The notes beneath the pieces are model-generated. The model made no database searches, was not told the DNA's origin, and was given only the letters and a program-made list of their open reading frames with translations. Of a stretch of DNA of 13,634 bases, positions 1 to 9,016 are shown in pieces. Each line of letters begins with the position of its first letter. Positions within the stretch are counted from its first letter, which is position 1. A program made the translations under genes and the position numbers. The stretch is from Silvimonas sp. JCM 19000 (GTDB taxonomy: Bacteria; Pseudomonadota; Gammaproteobacteria; Burkholderiales; Chitinibacteraceae), in NCBI GenBank assembly GCA_001313065.1, contig BBFD01000086.1:1-13634 (forward strand), given 5' to 3'.

Positions 1-1190
1 TCCGCAGCCGGTCGTAGCGGCCTGGCGCTGGTGGGCGGCTGGCCCGAGATCAATCTGCAAGACTGGTTGGCGCTGCAACCCAAGGATGACGCCAGTAACA
101 CAGGTGCCCCGCCCATTACCGCCATCGACGTCGCGTTTGACCACTTTGGCGGCTGGGGCAAGCAGCTGAGCGAATTCCGTCTCAAAGCCAGTAGTAGCGG
201 CGATAGCTGGAATGGCGAGGTCAATGCCAAAGAACTGGCGGGCAAGTTCAGCTGGAATAGCCAGGGTAAAGGCAAAGTCTCGGCGCGGCTGAGCCGGGTG
301 TGGATGCCGCTACCCAGCGTCGGCAATGCCCCCGCGCAAACCTCTCCGCTGCATTCCTTGCCCGCGCTGGATCTGACGGTGGACGACTTCCGCTACCACG
401 ATGTGCCACTGGGCAAACTGGCGGTCGATGGCGTGCAGCAAGGCGACAACTGGCGGCTTAACAATGTGTCGATCGATAATCCCGACGGCCGTTTTGCCAT
501 GAGCGGGCTGTGGACGCAGAAGGCGGGTCGCTCGCGCGTCAGCGCCCGCATGAATCTGGAAAGCAGCGACTTTGGCAAACTGCTGACGCGCTGGGGCTAT
601 CCCGACACACTCAAGCGCGCGCCCGGCAAGATCAGCGGCGATGCCGCATGGGACGGCGAGCCGTTTCCGCCGGATTTCAACAGCATGCAGGGTTCGCTGG
701 CGGTGGATATCGGCGCCGGCCAGTTTGCCAAAATTGATCCGGGCGCCGGGCGCTTGCTGTCCATACTGAGCCTGCAGTCGCTCTCGCGGCGGGTACGCTC
801 GATTTTCGTGATGTGTTCTCGGATGGCTTTGAATTCGACAGCATCAAAGGCGATGCCAATATTGAACGGGGTGTGGCACGCACCAATAATCTGGTGATTG
901 CGGGCTCGGCGGCGCAGGTGTTGTTCCGCGGCGAGACTAATTTTGAGGCAGGTACCCAGAACGTACATGTGCGCATCGTGCCCGTGATCGGGGACTCGGT
1001 GGCCGTGGCCACCACCATCCTCAATCCGGTTGCCGGGGCGGCAGTGTTCTTGCTGCAACGTGCGCTGAAAGACCCGCTCGGCCAGTTGATCGCCTATGAA
1101 TATGACATCACCGGCACCATCAAAGACCCGCGTATCGAGCGCGTGCAGGAAACCCGTCCCAGCCTGGGTAATTTGCGCAAAGCCCAGTAA
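1..1190 (+). CDS. yhdP: YhdP family AsmA-like envelope protein, C-terminal part (5' end outside window, one frame break)
   Basis: The C-terminal 400 or so residues of a YhdP/TIGR02099-type protein, open from the first base of the window. YhdP proteins are very large, anchored in the inner membrane, and known in E. coli to take part in moving phospholipid across the envelope together with TamB and YdbH. Visible family traits are repeated short beta-strand blocks (WNGEVNAKELAGKFSWN, GKGKVSARLSRVWMP), the conserved GAGRLLSILSLQSLSRR stretch and, after the break, DVFSDGFEFDSIKGDANIERG and a hydrophobic VATTILNPVAGAAVFLLQ segment. The reading frame breaks near 794: one base is missing in cggcgggt-acgctcgat, and restoring it gives RRVTLDFRDVFSDGF. 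Downstream the frame is open to TAA at 1188-1190. The nitrilase-like gene starts 24 bases later, so the two are probably co-transcribed. The family call is from recalled motifs, not from a search. Confidence 0.88.
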
Positions 1191-1214
1191 ACGCCATCCG
1201 TTTCAGGAACCGCC

Positions 1215-2019
1215 ATGCAGACACTGACCGCCGCAGCCATACAGATTATTTCGACGCCCGATGTGGCGCAAAACCTGGCTACGGCCGGACGTTTGATTGC
1301 GCAAGCGGCGGAGCAGGGTGCCAGCCTGATTGCCTTGCCGGAATATTTCGCCATCATGGGCCGTGATCCGCGCGACAAGATTGCGGTGCGTGAACAAGAC
1401 GGCCACGGTCCGATCCAGGATTTTCTGGCACAAACCGCCGCCCGCCACGGTATCTGGCTGGTGGGGGGCACGGCGCCGCTGGTCAGCCAGGTCGACCACA
1501 AAGTGCGCAACAGTACGCTTGTGTACAACCCGGCCGGCGATCGCGTGGCGCGCTACGACAAGATCCACTTGTTTGGTTTTGATAACGGCGAAGAAAAAAT
1601 TCGCCGAAGCCGACACCATCGAGCCTGGCCAGGACGTGGTGACGTTTGATGCGCCGTTTGGTCGGGTTGGCCTGGCGGTTTGCTACGATCTGCGTTTTCC
1701 CGAGCTGTTCCGTTCGGCCGGGCCGGTGGATATCTGGTTGCTGCCGTCGGCGTTTACCGCCACCACCGGCCAGGCGCATTGGGAACCGCTGATTCGCGCG
1801 CGCGCCATCGAAAACCAGTGTTTCTTTATTGCGCCGGGTCAGGGCGGCATGCACGCCACCGGCCGCGAAACCCATGGCCACAGCATGATCGTCGATCCGT
1901 GGGGCGTGATCCTGGCGCAGCAAGACAAGGGTGAAGGCGTGGTGCTGGCCGAACTCAAAGCCAGCCAGCAAGACCGCGTGCGGCGGATTCTGCCAGCGCT
2001 GCAGCACCGCATGCTATAA
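1215..2019 (+). CDS. Carbon-nitrogen hydrolase, Nit1/YbeM-like (deaminated glutathione amidase type), one frame break
   Basis: A nitrilase-superfamily amidohydrolase of 267 residues after repair, which is normal for the Nit1/YbeM branch. The catalytic triad is visible: Glu43 in ALPEYF, Lys116 in YDKIHLFGFD and Cys156 in AVCYDLRFPE. The HLFGFD and CYDLRFPE signatures are those of the branch known to hydrolyse deaminated glutathione, a side product of transaminases, so a cytosolic metabolite-repair role is likely but not proven. The ATG at 1215 has AGGA six bases upstream (1205-1208). The frame breaks at an A6 run (1594-1599): with five A's the protein reads NGEEKFAEADTIEPGQ as the family expects, whereas the literal sequence runs into unrelated residues and a stop at 1649. 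The yhdP – nit – tldD order is common in betaproteobacteria. Confidence 0.9.
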
Positions 2020-2098
2020 GCGTGGCTTGTGAAATCATCATGGCGATGGCATGTTGACTGCTTGTCGCCCCCGCAATTCTTGAAAAGTGAATCCCGGC

Positions 2099-3539
2099 AT
2101 GAGCATCCTGCAAACCGCCCAATCGACCCTGCTGGCCCCATATCAACTGGACGAAGCGCAACTTGAGCGCGTGTTCGGCGAGATGATGCAGCATGATCTG
2201 GACTACGCCGATCTGTACTTTCAGAGCACACGCTCAGAGGGCTGGAGTCTGGACGAAGGCATCGTCAAATCAGGCAGTTTCTCGATTGATCAGGCGTTGG
2301 CGTGCGCGTGGTTTCGGGCGAGAAGACCGCATTTGCCTATTCGGACGAAATCGGCTTTGCGCCTTTGCTGGAAGCCGCACGCGCCACCCGTGCCATCGGC
2401 CGCCAGGGCGGTAATGGCACCGCCGCCCTCGTCAAACAAGGCCAGGGCCGCGCGCTGTATCAGCCGGTGGATCCGCTGGCCAGCCTGAACGCCACGCAAA
2501 AAAAAGTAGCGCTGCTGGAAAAAAAATCGAGAAGATTGCGCGCGCGCTGGACCCGCGTGTGGTGCAAGTCATGGCCAGTCTGGCCTCGGAATACGACGTT
2601 ATTTATATTGCGCGCCACGATGGCCATCGCGCCGCCGATGTGCGCCCGCTGGTGCGCTTGTCGCTGAACGTCATCGTTGAAGAAAACGGCCGGCGTGAGC
2701 AAGGTAGCGCCGGTGGCGGGGGGGCGTTTTGATTACGCTTATTTCAGTGACGAGATCATCGAAACCTATGCGCGTGAAGCTGTGGCGCTGGCGGTGCTTA
2801 ATCTGACCGCGCGCCCGGCCCCGGCTGGCGAAATGACGGTGGTGCTGGGCAATGGCTGGCCAGGTATCCTGCTGCACGAAGCCATAGGCCATGGTCTGGA
2901 AGGCGATTTCAATCGCAAGGGCAGCTCGGCCTTTAGTGATCGCCTGGGCGAACGCGTGGCAGCACCCGGTGTGACCGTGGTGGATGACGGCACCATCACC
3001 GACCGCGTGGCTCACTCAATATCGATGACGAAGGCAATCCAACGCAGCGCACCGTGCTGATTGAAGATGGCATCCTCAAGGGTTACATCCAGGACAGCCT
3101 GAACGCGCGGCTGATGGATATGCCGCTGACCGGCAATGGTCGGCGCGAATCCTATGCCCATCTGCCCATGCCACGCATGACCAATACGCTGATGATGGGC
3201 GGCGATCGCGATCCGCAGGAAATCATCGCCTCAGTCAAACGCGGTCTGTACGCCGTTAATTTTGGTGGCGGCCAGGTCGATATCACCAGCGGCAAGTTTG
3301 TATTCTCGGCCTCGGAAGCGTGGTGGGTGGAAGACGGCAAGCTGCAATATCCGGTCAAAGGCGCCACCTTGATCGGCAACGGCCCGGATGTGCTGACCCG
3401 CGTTTCGATGATCGGTAACGACATGGCGCTCGACCCTGGCGTAGGCACTTGTGGCAAAGAAGGCCAGAGCGTGCCGGTGGGCGTAGGCCAGCCGACTATG
3501 CGCATAGATGGCGGCTTGACCGTGGGCGGCACGGCTTGA
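2099..3539 (+). CDS. tldD: TldD metalloprotease, four frame breaks
   Basis: TldD forms a cytosolic heterodimeric zinc protease with TldE/PmbA that trims unfolded or modified peptides (microcin B17 maturation and CcdA turnover in E. coli). The zinc site HEAIGH is at about residues 260-265, followed by [22 protein letters not shown]. Other family stretches are [27 protein letters not shown] near the N terminus, [29 protein letters not shown] in the middle, and [25 protein letters not shown] at the end. Reconstruction gives 479-480 residues, close to E. coli TldD. Breaks: a G missing at 2293-2294 ([20 protein letters not shown] restored); an A8 run at 2519-2526 (one A missing or two extra); an extra G in the G7 run at 2718-2724 ([14 protein letters not shown] restored); a C missing near 3006 ([24 protein letters not shown] restored). 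I chose ATG 2099 over GTG 2087 because MSILQTAQ matches the usual start. No pmbA is in the window. Confidence 0.92.
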
Positions 3540-3549
3540 TTGCGCGCTC

Positions 3550-3611
3550 GGCCCTGTCGTTTCGACCAGATAGTCAGGACATGTGCATATTATTGATTTG
3601 AATACAGGGCC
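3550..3611 (+). repeat. 8-bp inverted repeat enclosing a 46-base loop, tldD-lysP gap
   Basis: GGCCCTGT (3550-3557) and ACAGGGCC (3604-3611) are exact reverse complements. The 46 bases between them are AT-rich and hold a smaller GTCG-TTT-CGAC hairpin at 3556-3566 that overlaps the left arm, so the two folds would compete. It lies between the tldD stop and the strong hairpin at 3637-3663. It could be part of the tldD 3' end or of a lysP leader; chance is also possible for arms this short. Confidence 0.4.
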
Positions 3612-3636
3612 TTAGCCGGAAATCAGATCGCACCGA

Positions 3637-3674
3637 GGGCGGGATTTTGCTAAAATCCCGCCCCTTGTTTGTTT
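3637..3674 (+). terminator. Strong hairpin with 12-bp perfect stem, probable intrinsic terminator of tldD
   Basis: GGGCGGGATTTT (3637-3648), loop GCT, then AAAATCCCGCCC (3652-3663), a perfect 12-bp stem followed by C and the T-rich tract TTGTTTGTTT. This is a good intrinsic terminator after tldD. It ends only 28 bases before the lysP start codon, leaving almost no room for a separate promoter downstream of it. A lysP promoter would therefore either overlap the T-rich tail (TTGTTTAAATAAAACG) or lie upstream and read through the hairpin. Confidence 0.8.
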
Positions 3675-3691
3675 AAATAAAACGATAGCTG

Positions 3692-5171
3692 ATGACTCCT
3701 GCCCCCAACGCCGACCGCAAGCCCGCGCTGCATCGGCAACTCAAAGCCCGCCACCTGAGCATGATTGCCATTGGCGGTTCCATCGGCACCGGCCTGTTTG
3801 TGGCCTCCGGCGCCACCATTTCGCAGGCGGGCCCGGGCGGCGCTTTGCTGGCCTACGCGCTGATCGGCCTGATGGTTTATTTCTTGATGACCAGCCTCGG
3901 CGAACTGGCTGCCTTCATGCCGGTGTCGGGCTCGTTTGCCACTTATGGCGCGCATTATGTCGAAGAAGGCTTTGGCTTCGCGCTGGGCTGGAACTACTGG
4001 TACAACTGGGCGGTGACGATTGCCGTCGACCTGGTCGCCTCGCAACTGGTCATGAACTACTGGTTTCCCGGCACGCCCGGCTGGATCTGGAGCGCGCTGT
4101 TTCTTGCCATCATGTTTGGCATCAATTACGTCTCGGTCAAAGGCTTTGGTGAAGCGGAATACTGGTTCTCGCTGATCAAGGTGGTCACCGTCATCGTGTT
4201 TATCGCGCTGGGTACGGCCATGATCTTTGGCATCATCCACGGCGGCGAAAGCGCTGGCCTGCATAACTTCAGCGTGGGCGACGGCCCCTTTGCCGGTGGC
4301 TTTGCCGCCTGATCGGCGTGGCAATGGTGGTGGGGTTTTCTTTTCAGGGCACCGAGCTGATCGGCATAGCCGCGGGCGAATCGGAAGATCCGGGCAAGAA
4401 TATTCCACGCGCCGTTCGCCAGGTGTTCTGGCGCATTTTGCTGTTCTATATCTTTGCGATTCTGGTGATCAGCCTGCTGATCCCCTACAACGACCCCAGC
4501 CTGCTCAAAAAACGAAGTCAGCGATATTGCGGTCAGCCCGTTCACGCTGGTGTTCCGCCACGCCGGCCTGGCTTTTGCGGCGGCGGTCATGAATGCGGTG
4601 ATTTTGACGGCGGTATTGTCGGCAGGTAACTCGGGTATGTATGCCTCCACCCGCATGCTTTACACCCTGGCGCAGGACGGCAAAGCACCGCGCATCTTTG
4701 CGCAGCTGTCCGCCAATGGCGTGCCTCGCAATGCGCTGTATGCCACGACCGTGGTCGCTGCCCTGTGCTTTTTTGACGTCGATGTTTGGTAAGCAACAGG
4801 TCTATCTGTGGCTGCTGAATACCTCGGGCATGACCGGCTTTATTGCATGGCTGGGTATTGCCATCAGCCACTACCGGTTTCGCAAAGGCTATGTGGCGCA
4901 GGGCCGGGATCTGCGCGAACTGCCTTATCGCTCGGGTTTTTTTCCCGTTTGGCCGATGTTTGCCTTTGGCCTGTGTCTGGTCATCACGCTCGGACAGAAC
5001 TACCAGGCTTTTCTGCATGACAAGATCGACTGGATCGGCGTGCTGGCCACCTATATCGGTATTCCGGTGTTTCTGTTGATCTGGTTGGGGTATCGCATTG
5101 CACGCGGCGGCAAGCTGGTGAAATACAGCGAAATGACTTTTCCCGACGCCAATCCGCGCCACAAGCAATAA
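3692..5171 (+). CDS. lysP: Lysine-specific permease LysP, three frame breaks
   Basis: An amino acid-polyamine-organocation transporter of the AAT family: an inner-membrane, proton-driven lysine importer with 12 predicted membrane helices. The N terminus contains the diagnostic ARHLSMIAIGGSIGTGLF and SGATISQAGPGGALLAY. Long stretches match my memory of E. coli LysP almost residue for residue (WNYWYNWAVTIAVDLVASQL, FQGTELIGIAAGESEDPGKN, LLNTSGMTGFIAWLGIAISH, YSEMTFP near the end). Reconstructed length is 492 residues against 489 in E. coli. Breaks: a C missing at 4308-4309 (GGFAALIGVAMVVGFSFQG restored); an extra A in the A6 run at 4507-4512 (PSLLKNEVSDIAVSPFTLVF); an extra T in the T6 run at 4769-4774 (ALCFLTSMFGKQQVYLWLL). 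A T7 run at 4937-4943 is in frame (YRSGFFP), so not every long run is altered. No strong Shine-Dalgarno precedes ATG 3692. Neighbours give no lysine-pathway context. Confidence 0.95.
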
Positions 5172-5325
5172 GCGCAAGGCACCCAGCGCACCGGCGATGT
5201 GGCCGTCGTTGCTGTCAACTGACATACACAGAAATATTTATGTAACTGACTGTTACGCGTTTGTATTTTTTCGTATAGCATTACCACGCATGTAAGTACA
5301 CAAAACATCTTGTGGGGATAGCGAT
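5172..5325 (+). promoter_or_regulatory. AT-rich promoter-like gap upstream of the lipoprotein gene, with GTAAC/GTTAC inverted repeat
   Basis: A 154-base gap that turns AT-rich after 5220, in contrast to the flanking genes. It contains a hyphenated inverted repeat GTAAC-TGACT-GTTAC (5242-5256), which resembles an operator half-site pair, and TATAGC (5274-5279), which could serve as a -10 element. I see no convincing -35 at the right distance. The GGGGA just before the lipoprotein ATG is a plausible ribosome binding site. Promoter function is inferred from composition and position. Confidence 0.4.
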
Positions 5326-7010
5326 ATGGAAAATAACGCAGCGCGCACGCTGTGCGCAGGTCTGTTGCTGAGCGCTTTGGCGGCATGTGGTGGCGGGGGT
5401 GGGGATGGCAGCAGCAATAATTCGAGCGGCACCACGCCGACGCCCAGCCCGACAACAACGCCAACGCCCGCACCCGGCAGTGGCAGCGTAACGCCGCCGA
5501 CTGTGCTGGCGGCAACGGTGGTCGAAGGGCAGAGCACACCGATACCGGCCGCATTGACCTATAGCGGCCAATTGCCCGCCAACCCCACGCTGCAAGTCAG
5601 CGCCGATGGCGATCTGCTCAGCAGCGCCGCCAGCGCGACTGTTTCTGGCAACACGCTGAATGTCACCCTCAACAGCAATGCGCAGATCCTGCCGGGTTAT
5701 TACAGCGGTACCGTTACGCTGAATGTCTGTAGCGACGCCAGCTGCAGCGCGTCTCTGAGCGGCTTTCCGGTCAAATTTCCCTATCAGATTTCGGTGGGCT
5801 TCGGCAGCCATCTGACGACGCTGAGCGCACTGAGCGGGGCGACCGACTGGAGCACGCTGCAAGGCAATAATGCGCACAACGGCTACGTGCCGGTAACGGT
5901 TGATGCCAGCCACTTCAGCACGCGCTGGGCCTGGCAAGATCCGCAAACCATCGATAAAACCTCGCTGTCGCCGCAAGTGGTGGTGACCGGCGCTGGCCGC
6001 GCCTACGTCAATTCGAGCAATCAGCTGGAAGCGGTGGATGAGGCCAGCGGTAACCTGGCATGGTCGCGCACTTTTGCCGCTTTCCCGATTGCGGCACCGG
6101 CCACTGCAGGTAGCTCGGTCTATGTACTGGGCATTGACGCCCTGAGCGGTGTGACCAACTACGGCTTGTGGAATGTCAGCAACGCCAGCGGCGCGACCGT
6201 CGCCACAACCACCAGCGCTTCGACCACGTTTTCGACCGGTCTGGGCCTGACGCCGGTCATCGATAGCGGCACGGTGTATGTGGGCGATTACAGCGGCAAG
6301 CTGATCAGCGGCAACGCCAGCACTGGCGCGGTCAATTACGCGACCGCGCTGTACAACAACTTTGCCAACTGGGCGCCGACGCTGGATGGCCAGAATATCT
6401 ATGCCTGGAGCAATGCCGGCTGAACACCTGGCAGTTGAAGGTGCTGGACAAGAGCACGGGTACCGCCAGCCGCACCGTCAATATCAGTGGCTTTACCGTG
6501 GCAAGCAGCCCGGGCGCTTCGCAATCCACACCCGTGCTGGGCAGTGCCAATTCGCTGGTGGTGTTGGGCGATGCCGACACGTCGGGCGTACGTCAGCTGG
6601 GCGATCTGGATATCACGGCCGGCACCGCGCGCTGGACCGCTAACGGCCAGTTCGCTTCGACTGTCGCAGTCGGCAATAACGTGGTCTATGCCTATGACGC
6701 CGCCACCAGCACACTGCAGGCGCGCGACGAAATGGCAGGTACGGTGCTGTGGACCTGGACACTGCCCGCTCAGGAAGTGGGCGTCAGTGCCACTAGCAGC
6801 GCCAAAGGTCTGCGCGGCTTGTTGCTGACCAATAATGTGGTGTTCTTCAGCTCGGCGGTGCGCACTTATGCGATCAGCCTGACCACGCATCAAGCGTTGT
6901 GGTCGACACCGGCTGCTGGCTCGCTGGCGCTCTCGGCCAATGGCGTGCTGTATATCAATGCGCCAGACCTGGCGGGCGCGCACGGCATTGTGGCGGTTAA
7001 CCTGCAGTAA
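5326..7010 (+). CDS. Lipoprotein with PQQ-like beta-propeller repeats, function unknown, one frame break
   Basis: A secreted lipoprotein of 561 residues after repair. The N terminus has a short signal peptide ending in the lipobox LAAC with Cys21, then a flexible linker rich in Gly, Ser, Thr and Pro (about residues 22-55). Residues about 60-165 look like an Ig-like or cadherin-like beta domain. From about 180 onward there are repeated blade-like units of the PQQ/BamB kind (AYVNSSNQLEAVDEASGNLAWSRT, VYVGDYSGKLISGNASTGAVNY, VVYAYDAATSTLQARDEMAGTVLWTW). Such propellers usually bind proteins or sugars and need not bind PQQ. The frame breaks at 6420/6421, where one base is missing; restoring it turns a stop into ...YAWSNAGLNTWQLKVLDKSTG, and the propeller repeats continue. 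ATG 5326 has GGGGA upstream. A terminator follows, so it is a single-gene unit. I do not recognise a named family; BamB is unlikely because of the linker, the extra N-terminal domain and the context. Confidence 0.8.
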
Positions 7011-7032
7011 GTAGCTTGACCATGTAAAAGAG

Positions 7033-7064
7033 GGCGTTGCGCAGTCGGGCAACGCCTTTTTTTT
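7033..7064 (+). terminator. Intrinsic terminator of the lipoprotein gene
   Basis: GGCGTTGC (7033-7040) pairs with GCAACGCC (7049-7056) around an 8-base loop and is followed at once by eight T's (7057-7064). It lies 22 bases after the lipoprotein stop codon. Confidence 0.93.
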
Positions 7065-7163
7065 GTTCTGGTCCAAACATCGCAGTCGGTAACTTCCCGG
7101 ATGCACTGCAACAGCGGCGTGGTTAAGCTGGGCGTCTTCTTAACCAGATGGCATTACGGCTGC

Positions 7164-8233
7164 ATGGTCCGCTTTGAACTGATTCCTGCGCGTAACGGCG
7201 CCTTGATTGGCGAAATCCTGCTCGATACCCCCGCCACCCTTAATGCGCAGAACTTGCAGATGGTGCTGGCGATGCGACAACAACTGGCGCAATGGCAAGA
7301 CGATGCCGCCATCGTGGCTATTCTGATTCGCGGGGTAGGCGAACGGGCGTTATGCGCGGGGGGCGATATCAAGGCGTTGTACTACGCCATGCTGACGCCA
7401 GGGCGCATCCATGAAGCTGATGATTTTTTTCGCCAATGAATATCTGTTGTGTCGCGAGCTGCATCGCTATCCCAAGCCGGTACTGGCGTGGGGCAACGGG
7501 CTGATCATGGGCGGTGGCTGGGGCCTGTTTGCCGCCAGCAGCCATCGCATCGTTACCGAAACGGCACAACTGGCCATGCCCGAAATCGCCATCGGTTTAT
7601 TTCCCGATGTCGGGGCCAGCAGCTGGTTGCATCAATTGGCGGATGGCGTAGGGCGATTCTTGTTGCTGACAGCCGCCCGCTTGAACGCCAGCGACGCGTT
7701 GGCGGCGGGCGCGGCCGATTGGGCGCTACCGGCACATGGCTTTCAGCTGCTGCGCGATGGCATGACCGAACTGACCTGGCTGGGCCAGCCACAGGCGGAT
7801 GCGCAGATGCTGTCGCAACTGGTTGATGCCCTCAGCGGTGCGCTGCAGCCGCCGCTGCCACCGGGCCATTGGCAGCCCGTGCGCGAGCAAGTCCGCGCCC
7901 TGGTTGCGGGCGATGATCTGGATGCGATTCTGGCCCGTATCGATGCTTTGCACAGCGACAACGTGTGGTTGCAAAAACGCACAATCACAGATGCGCGCAG
8001 GCTCACCGACATCCATCCGCCTGGGCTGGTTGCTGGCGCAGCGCGCCGCGACGCTGGATTACGATGCCGTGGTCGCCATGGAAACGCTGGCGGCGCGGCA
8101 CGCGGTGCGTTATGGTGACTTCCGCGAAGGCGTGCGCGCGCGTCTGATTGATCGGGATGGCGCGCCACATTGGGCCGGACGGCCAGGCTGGCAAGATATG
8201 GAAAACTGGTTGGCGGCTATCGGAAATAGCTGA
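7164..8233 (+). CDS. Enoyl-CoA hydratase/isomerase family protein of the 3-hydroxyisobutyryl-CoA hydrolase type, two frame breaks
   Basis: A crotonase-fold enzyme of 355 residues after repair, the length of the 3-hydroxyisobutyryl-CoA hydrolase branch rather than of simple enoyl-CoA hydratases (about 260). Visible are the oxyanion-hole segments ALCAGGDIKAL and GLIMGGGWGLFAAS, and MPEIAIGLFPDVGAS, in which Glu140 and Asp148 have the eight-residue spacing of the catalytic pair known in that branch. The C-terminal GDFREGVRARLIDRDGAPHW is also typical. It probably cleaves a 3-hydroxyacyl-CoA thioester, as in valine breakdown, in the cytosol. Breaks: an extra T in the T7 run at 7424-7430 (HEADDFFANEYLLCRELHRYPKP restored) and an extra A in the A5 run at 7973-7977 (NVWLQNAQSQMRAGSPTSIRLGW restored). 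I prefer ATG 7164 to the in-frame ATG 7101 because MVRFELIPARNGALIGEILL aligns with the usual start; neither has a good ribosome binding site. Confidence 0.88.
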
Positions 8234-8287
8234 TCATGACAAATATTCCCGGTCAGGCTTGAAACTTTTGCAACGCACGGCCATCTT

Positions 8288-8311
8288 AAAAAAACGAGCC
8301 ACGCAGCTCGT
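8288..8311 (-). terminator. Hairpin plus poly-T on the minus strand, upstream of the yccA-like gene
   Basis: ACGAGC (8294-8299) and GCTCGT (8306-8311) form a 6-bp stem with loop CACGCA. Read on the minus strand the stem is followed by a run of T's (the A7 run at 8288-8294 on the plus strand), the form of an intrinsic terminator for leftward transcription. No minus-strand gene is seen to its right. On the plus strand it would be a leader hairpin just ahead of the ribosome binding site GGAG of the next gene. Confidence 0.45.
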
Positions 8312-8334
8312 TCATCATAACGGAGTCAACCACC

Positions 8335-9016
8335 ATGCAATTCAATCCCGCCCAATACGGCGGCGCGGCCTACGCCGTCGAGCGCAACCGGGTATTACGT
8401 AATACCTATTTCTTGCTGGCCCTGAGCATGCTGCCCACCGCCGCGGGTGCGCTGCTTGGAATCTCAATGCATTTCGCCATGACCCCGATGTTTGGCGTCA
8501 TCCTGTTCCTGGGCGTGAGCTTTGGCATGTTCTATGCCATCGAAAAGACCAAGAACAGCGCAATGGGCGTGGTGTTGTTGCTGGCGTATACCGGTTTTAT
8601 GGGTTTGTGGTTGTCGCAAATCCTGCAAGTTGCCTTGCGCTTCAGCAATGGCGCTTCGCTGATCGGTACGGCCGCTGTGGGCACCGGCGCTATCTTCTTT
8701 ACGCTGGCAGGTATCGCCACGGTGACCAAAAAAAGACTTCTCGTTCATGAGCAAGTTCTTGTTCATCGGCGTGGTCATGCTGATCCTGGCGTCGCTGGCT
8801 AACATCTTCTTTGCCATTCCGGCGGCTTCGCTGGCTATTTCGGCGATTGCGGTGCTGATCTTCTCCGCCTATATCCTGGTGGACGTGAGCCGCATCGTTA
8901 ACGGTGGCGAAACCAACTACATTACGGCAACGCTGCAGTTGTACCTCGACGTGTACAACGTGTTCATCAGCCTGCTCAATATCTTGATGGCCTTCAGCGG
9001 TAACAATCGCAATTAA
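8335..9016 (+). CDS. Bax inhibitor-1/YccA family membrane protein, one frame break
   Basis: An inner-membrane protein of 226 residues after repair with about seven hydrophobic helices, as in the Bax inhibitor-1 (UPF0005) family, whose E. coli members include YccA (219 residues, a modulator of the FtsH protease) and YbhL. The order fits: a short polar N terminus (MQFNPAQYGGAAYAVERNRV), six closely spaced helices, then SAYILVDVSRIVNGGETNYI and LYLDVYNVFISLLNIL at the C terminus, where the family's conserved acidic residues sit. The frame breaks at an A7 run (8728-8734); with six A's it reads ATVTKKDFSFMSKFLFIG and the sixth helix is restored. GGAG lies about ten bases before ATG 8335. A weak TTGAAA (8259-8264) could be a -35. 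I cannot separate YccA from YbhL orthology by eye, so no symbol is given. Confidence 0.88.

Noticed and set aside
3581..3601. Six-codon mini-ORF (MCILLI) in the lysP leader as a leader peptide
   Set aside because: It has no lysine codons, no ribosome binding site and does not overlap the 12-bp hairpin, so it does not fit an attenuation leader peptide.
3650..4408. 252-codon open frame on the minus strand opposite lysP
   Set aside because: It is a shadow of lysP: low-complexity His/Arg/Gly/Ala translation with no family resemblance, while the plus strand is unmistakably LysP.
5281..5976. 231-codon open frame on the minus strand opposite the lipoprotein
   Set aside because: Arg/Ala/Gln-rich translation typical of antisense frames in GC-rich genes; it covers the lipoprotein promoter gap and signal peptide.
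7101..7163. N-terminal extension of the crotonase from ATG 7101
   Set aside because: The added 21 residues have no family counterpart and there is no ribosome binding site; ATG 7164 matches the usual start.
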